Source: Myxococcales bacterium FL481
Lineage (GTDB): Bacteria > Myxococcota_A > Polyangia > Nannocystales > Nannocystaceae
Assembly: GCA_006508105.1 (NCBI GenBank)
Contig: QKPP01000279.1
Span: 1 to 64,000 of the forward strand
Direction: 5' to 3'
Length of the DNA: 64,000 bases
A model generated the notes under the pieces. It ran no database searches, was not told where the DNA came from, and saw nothing but the letters and a program-made list of their open reading frames with translations. Numbering within the stretch: the first letter of the stretch is position 1; every line of letters begins with the position of its first letter. Shown one piece after another: positions 59,558 to 64,000 of this stretch. Position numbers and translations under genes: made by a program.

Positions 59558-59732
59558 CGCTCGGGAGGGATACGGCGACTCGCGGCGCGCGTCGAGGCCG
59601 TTGGTGTGCGAGTGGGGAGATCGGCCGCGGACCACGGCTCTGGCGGAGAAGTCGCGGTTGTCGGCGACGGCCGGTTGCAGTGAAGTGGACCTTGCGTGAC
59701 GCGACGGGACCCGGCACCCTCGGTAGTCCTCC

Positions 59733-60887
59733 GTGTCACAACCCTCGTCTGATCTCTCGTCGCGGTGGCGGCCGTTTGGAGGCCACTGTCTGTTCGTCGT
59801 CGTGGGCCTCTGCCTCGGCGCGAGTTGCGCAGCTGGCGCCAAGCCGGGCAAATCGTCGGATGAGACCACGGCCGGTCCGGCGACTGCGTCCGGATCGGAC
59901 GAGGACGCTCCGCCGCCAGAAACCGCCGGCGGGGATGGGGACGGCGATGGCGATGGCGATGGCGATGGGGACGGCGATGGCGATGGCGACGGGGACGGCG
60001 ATGGCGACGGTGATGGTGATGGGGACGGCGACACGGGCAGCGACAGCAACAGCGGCGGCAACACGACGAGCGAGACCGACTCGGCGGGCGACACCGACTC
60101 GGCTAGCGACACCGACTCGGCTAGCGACACCGACACCACCACCGACTCGGACACCACCGCCGATTCCGACACCACCGCCGATTCCGACACCACCGCTGAT
60201 TCCGACACCGCCAGCGACTCCGACACCGCCAGCGACTCCGACACTGCCAGCGACTCCGACACTGCCAGCGACTCCGATGACACCTCCGACTCGGCCACGG
60301 ATGACCCCGACGAGAGCGGCGATAGCTGGACTGGCGACGACTCCGGCACCGGGACTGGCGACTCGGCCACCCCCGACTCGGCCACCGCCGGGGGCGACTC
60401 GTGGACCGAGGACGACGATTCCGAAGCGACCGCAACTGCGACGGGCGATGCCGGCGACAACGAGGTCGAGGTATGCATCGCCGAGCCGGTCGCCATCGGA
60501 GAGTTCAACGAGATTGAACTCGAGGTCGACACGGTGGGCACGATCCAAGACTTTCGCATGGCGCTCGCGATCGAGCACGCCGACCTCGGACAGGTTTCGT
60601 TGGACGTGGCCAAAGAATCCAGCTGGGGGGACACGATCGGCTGGATCCTGAACAACAGCTGCAGCGGGGGACGCAACCTCGACGCCACATTTGCAGACGA
60701 CGGCGGAGACGTGGTTTGCGCGGATTCCGACCCCACGTTGAGCGGCACGGTCCGACCACTGACCAGCTTCGATCGCTTCGACGGAAAGAGCGCAGATGGC
60801 GTGTACCTCATACGCGTTTGGGACAACCAGCTCGACGGATGGCTGGGAACCATCACCTCCGCGTGCATTCGCATCACGCTCGATTGA
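59733..60887 (+). CDS. Lipoprotein with (DG)n and Ser/Asp/Thr linkers and a C-terminal P-domain-like (proprotein convertase) module
   Basis: Signal/lipobox LCLGASCAAG; (DG)n; SDSDTA repeats; IGEFNEIELEVDTVGTIQDFRMALAIEHADLGQVSLDV...SADGVYLIRVWDNQLDGWLGTITSACIRI. Confidence 0.75.
   Translation: MSQPSSDLSSRWRPFGGHCLFVVVGLCLGASCAAGAKPGKSSDETTAGPATASGSDEDAPPPETAGGDGDGDGDGDGDGDGDGDGDGDGDGDGDGDGDGDTGSDSNSGGNTTSETDSAGDTDSASDTDSASDTDTTTDSDTTADSDTTADSDTTADSDTASDSDTASDSDTASDSDTASDSDDTSDSATDDPDESGDSWTGDDSGTGTGDSATPDSATAGGDSWTEDDDSEATATATGDAGDNEVEVCIAEPVAIGEFNEIELEVDTVGTIQDFRMALAIEHADLGQVSLDVAKESSWGDTIGWILNNSCSGGRNLDATFADDGGDVVCADSDPTLSGTVRPLTSFDRFDGKSADGVYLIRVWDNQLDGWLGTITSACIRITLD
59932..60032 (+). 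repeat. Asp-Gly coding hexamer repeat
   Basis: ggcgatggcgatggcgacggggacggcgatgg... direct reading. Confidence 0.93.
60070..60290 (+). repeat. SD(T/S)-type short tandem coding repeats
   Basis: Encodes DTDSASDTDSASDTDTTTDSDTTADSDTTADSDTTADSDTASDSDTASDSD... Confidence 0.9.
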
Positions 60888-60964
60888 CCAGGTCTTGCCC
60901 CGCCGCGGGGACTCCACGCCTCCGACGCGACTGACGCTGCCGCGCCGGCCGGGAGGCGGGCCAG

Positions 60965-62233
60965 CTAGCCCGACCCAACGTACGACCGGACGTGCTCGAG
61001 CACCTCGTCGTCGCTGAGAATGTGGTCACTCGCCTTGGCGAGGGCGATGACGTGTGACACGAGTCCGCGAGTCGGTTCGAGTGCCCGCTCGCTCAACCAG
61101 TGGATCACGTTGGACTCCCCGGACATCGGCCCGATCTCCACGCGCTGGTGTTTGCCGAACAAGCCCGCCGGCACCCCGGAGTACACCCGGTCGGCCAGTC
61201 CTTCGTCGCCCTTGCGCATGGCCTTGATGATCGCCGCCGCATGCACGCCAGTCGCCGTCCGGAACGCATCGTGCCCCACCAGGGGGTACTGCGGCGGGAT
61301 CGGGACCTCGCACGCCCGGCTCACCGCCTCGCACCACGGCACGAGATTTCTCAGGTCGTACCCGGACAACTCGCCGAGGAGCTTGAGATTCATCAATGTC
61401 TGGTCAAGCGACGCATTGCCGACCCGCTCCCCGATGCCCAACGCGGTCCCGTGAATGCGATCGGCCCCGGCTTCGAGCGCGACGATGTTGTTGGTCACGC
61501 CCAACCCGCGATCGTTGTGTCCGTGCCAGTCGATGCCCACCTCGGGTGCCCCGATGGTCTCGAGCAACAGTCGAGTGAACGCAATCAGGTCACGTACGCC
61601 ATCCGGCGTGACGTAGCCCACCGTGTCACACAGGCACAGGCGGGTCGCGCCATGCTCCACGGCGCAGCGAAAGAGTTGATCGAGCACCCGCGGCGTCGAG
61701 CGAGTGGTGTCCTCGGTCACGAAACACCAGGGCAGGCCGCGCTCGCGGCACAAGTTGCCGGCCGTGGCCGTGCGCTGCAGCAAGCGGCTCAGATCCCAGT
61801 CTTCGGTGTAGAGACGAATCGGACTCGAGCCCAAGAACGCGTAGACGGTGATCGGCGCCCCGCAACCGTCGGCGATATCGCCAATCGCATTGATGTCGTC
61901 GACGTGCGTCCGACCGGCACACGCGTACTCGATGCCCAATCGCTCCTTCTCGGCGAATCGCACCAAATCGGTCACGTCACTCACCGCCCGAGGCCCGGCC
62001 GCGGGCAGGCCCAAGTTCACCGCGTCCACGCCCAGTGACGCGGTCAGTCGAATAATCTCGCGCTTGGCATCGAGTGAGGGGTCCTTCACGGACGGAGACT
62101 GGATGCCGTCACGCAAGGTCTCGTCAAAAAAAGAGACTCGCCGCGTCAACGGGCTGAGCGGACCCCGACGATTGCGACGGTTCCAATCGTACACGAGCCC
62201 GTCCCAGGGTGAATCGTCGACATGCCGGTCCAT
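60965..62233 (-). CDS. LeuA/homocitrate synthase-family DRE-TIM metallolyase, no visible C-terminal regulatory domain
   Basis: SFFDETLRDGIQSPSV, GIDWHGHNDRGLGVTN, GERVGNASLDQTLMNL, HDAFRTATGVHAAAI; ATG at 62231-62233 (MDRHVDDSPWDG). Confidence 0.83.
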   Translation of the reverse strand: MDRHVDDSPWDGLVYDWNRRNRRGPLSPLTRRVSFFDETLRDGIQSPSVKDPSLDAKREIIRLTASLGVDAVNLGLPAAGPRAVSDVTDLVRFAEKERLGIEYACAGRTHVDDINAIGDIADGCGAPITVYAFLGSSPIRLYTEDWDLSRLLQRTATAGNLCRERGLPWCFVTEDTTRSTPRVLDQLFRCAVEHGATRLCLCDTVGYVTPDGVRDLIAFTRLLLETIGAPEVGIDWHGHNDRGLGVTNNIVALEAGADRIHGTALGIGERVGNASLDQTLMNLKLLGELSGYDLRNLVPWCEAVSRACEVPIPPQYPLVGHDAFRTATGVHAAAIIKAMRKGDEGLADRVYSGVPAGLFGKHQRVEIGPMSGESNVIHWLSERALEPTRGLVSHVIALAKASDHILSDDEVLEHVRSYVGSG

Positions 62234-62476
62234 GTTGAAAGCATACCAGGTCCACGTCGCCGGCCAGTCCAACCTCGCCGGCCGACCCGATGATGAGCAC
62301 GACCCACCGACCCGCGTAGGGCGGTGCCACGCGAGCCTGGGCTCGGCCCGTCGAGCCGCCCCGCTCGCCACGAGCGCAGCCGTGGGGGCCGTCGGCCCGA
62401 TCGAGTCACCGGACGCCGGCGCTCTAAAGTGCCCTTCGACCCGCCCGATGTGCGGGCGAGACCCGAATCGTCCGCC

Positions 62477-63118
62477 ATGCCTGTTTCCCCGCAGAACCGC
62501 TCGGAGGCCGCGACACTGGCCATATTGGTCGTCAACCGCGACCGCGGCGTCGGACCGCAACTGCTCGCACGCGTCGCCAGCTGCCTGGCACCGTGGTCAT
62601 CAAGCGACGCCGCGCGGCACCACACCACCCCGCCCGTCGACGAACCCGCAGGTGACGACCCAGCCGCCACCAGCTCGGCCCCCGCGGCTTATGCCGTGAT
62701 GCAGGTCAAGGACAGCGACGAGGGCATCACCGCGATCGAGCGCGCCGCCGCCGGCGGCCGACCGTTCATGATCGCGTTTGTGGACGTCGATGCCGACCCA
62801 CTCGGAACCGGCTTCGAAGTCGTACGTGAGCTGTGGACCAACGATCCCGCCCTACAGATCGTATTGTGCCACGCCGACGTCGACTTCTCGTGGGAGACGA
62901 CCATCGAGCACACCGGCCGGGGCGAAGGACTCCATCTCATCCGCAACCCGCTGCAAGACGCCGGTTTGGGCCCGTTCGTCCGCCGCCTCTACGACCAATG
63001 GCGTCAGCAGTCCACCGCGTTCGCTCCCGCGGTTCTGCCCGCGCGCCCGCTCCAGCCCGGCGGGCAGCAGCCGACGGCCACCGTGACCGTGTCTCCCCCC
63101 TTGGCCAGCGGCGGCTGA
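62477..63118 (+). CDS. Degenerate response-regulator receiver-like protein
   Basis: LAILVVNRD...FMIAFVDVDADPLGTGFEVVRELWTNDPALQIVLCHADVDFSWE...HLIRNPL; Asp retained, Thr/Ser and Lys positions changed. Confidence 0.65.
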   Translation: MPVSPQNRSEAATLAILVVNRDRGVGPQLLARVASCLAPWSSSDAARHHTTPPVDEPAGDDPAATSSAPAAYAVMQVKDSDEGITAIERAAAGGRPFMIAFVDVDADPLGTGFEVVRELWTNDPALQIVLCHADVDFSWETTIEHTGRGEGLHLIRNPLQDAGLGPFVRRLYDQWRQQSTAFAPAVLPARPLQPGGQQPTATVTVSPPLASGG

Positions 63119-63314
63119 GCCGGACATCGCGGCGACGGGACGTGCACGGCGTCGTCAGACCCGCCGCGATGCACGAGCGCCGACCGACCGCCATCGTCGA
63201 GCGGTCCAGCGTCCGGCGCGGGCTGCCACCGGGCTTGAGGGGGTCTGCGGCGGACTCGGACGGGCCGCGTCCCGCGAGGTTGCTCGTCCTCGGCGAGCCG
63301 ACAACACTTCGGGA

Positions 63315-64000
63315 GTGACAGCGGGCACATACGGTCCTCGGATCTGCTGCCTCGATCTCGACACCTTCTTCGTGTCGGTCGAGCGCGTGCTCGATCCGTC
63401 GCTGGAGGGCCGACCCGTCATCGTCGGCGGTCGTCCGGGGACGCGGGGAGTCGTGACCGCGGCAAGCTATGAGGTTCGTCGCAGCGGCGTGCACTCCGGG
63501 ATGTCGCTCACCCGCGCTGCCGCCCTCGCGCCCGATGCAGTCTATCTGCCCGGACGCCGCGGCGAGTACTCGGAGTACTCGCGGCGCGTCGTCGAGATCG
63601 TACAGCGGTTCTCGCCGGTTGTTCGCACGGCGAGCATCGACGAGATGTTTATCGACTTTCGTGGACTCGAGCGACTCTACTGCTCCCCCGATGACGCCTC
63701 GGCCGACCACACCATCGAACGCACCGTGCGGCGCTTGGCCGAAACGATCCGCGACGAGCTCGGACTCCCCGCCAGCGCTGGCATCGCGACCACGCGCACG
63801 GTCGCCAAAATCGCGAGCGGGTTGGCCAAGCCGGCGGGGGTGCTGCTCGTGCCGCGGGGACACGAGCCCCGCATGTTGGCCCCCCTGCCCGTTCGCAAGT
63901 TTCCCGGCATCGGCAAAGTCGCGGCGCAAGAGCTGTCGCGCCGCCAGATCCACACCCTCGGCGACCTTATGCAAGTGTCGCGCACGACCCTAGACGACGT
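63315..64000 (+). CDS. dinB: DNA polymerase IV (Y-family), 3' truncated by window edge
   Basis: GTG start; ICCLDLDTFFVSVERVLDPSLEGRPVIVGGRPGTRGVVTAASYEVRRSGVHSGMSLTRA, RTASIDEMFIDFRG, AGIATTRTVAKIASGLAKPAGVLLV, LPVRKFPGIGKV. Confidence 0.92.
   Translation, partial: MTAGTYGPRICCLDLDTFFVSVERVLDPSLEGRPVIVGGRPGTRGVVTAASYEVRRSGVHSGMSLTRAAALAPDAVYLPGRRGEYSEYSRRVVEIVQRFSPVVRTASIDEMFIDFRGLERLYCSPDDASADHTIERTVRRLAETIRDELGLPASAGIATTRTVAKIASGLAKPAGVLLVPRGHEPRMLAPLPVRKFPGIGKVAAQELSRRQIHTLGDLMQVSRTTLDD

Noticed and set aside
59533-60651. 372-aa ORF with AMAMAMGTAM / TPTPPAT repeats
   Set aside because: Out-of-frame translation of the 59733-60887 repeat region.
58574-60877. 767-aa minus-strand ORF with SESLAVSESLAV repeats
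   Set aside because: Fusion of the real hydrolase (start 59557) with upstream antisense sequence of the P-domain lipoprotein.
1-64000. CRISPR arrays, IS elements, rRNA, integrase, phage or toxin-antitoxin modules
   Set aside because: None seen: no spaced identical repeats, no transposase/integrase motifs, no rRNA-like sequence. The tRNA-Gly has no adjacent integrase.

Overview
High-GC window that reads like a Myxococcota chromosome, probably Nannocystales-like. This is inferred from long (DG)n linkers in surface lipoproteins, a Ser/Thr kinase with a PEGA domain, a TIGR02265-like protein and a bactofilin; no search was possible. I support about 50 features. The left part is mostly housekeeping: ackA (truncated at the left edge), xfp phosphoketolase, accA, miaA, mutL, cysS, an mtaB-type methylthiotransferase, an S1-domain protein, lolA, ftsK, 5-formyl-THF cyclo-ligase, tRNA-Gly(CCC) and a right-edge-truncated DNA polymerase IV. 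Accessory and signalling content includes two GGDEF proteins, a Ser/Thr kinase, three TetR regulators, a PhoX-like and a P-domain lipoprotein, an APC permease, an MFS/POT transporter and a CPBP protease. The most interesting locus is a tightly packed six-gene minus-strand cluster (42405-47466): Roadblock/LC7, OmpA-like, membrane LC7-like, histidine kinase, a stand-alone di-iron ODP/FprA-type metallo-beta-lactamase-fold protein, and a response regulator. A 22-bp perfect palindrome plus a C9/G9 tract lies between the last two genes. Other notable items: a TPR-rhomboid lacking catalytic residues, a degenerate ANL enzyme, a duplicated 18-bp palindromic operator at a TetR divergon, a hairpin abutting the RBS of a diguanylate cyclase, a ~40-bp tandem repeat followed by an AGCTCCCC octamer array, and a translationally coupled GT9/DUF4254-like operon. 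Most other long ORFs in the six-frame track are antisense GC-skew artefacts. All family calls come from reading motifs by eye.
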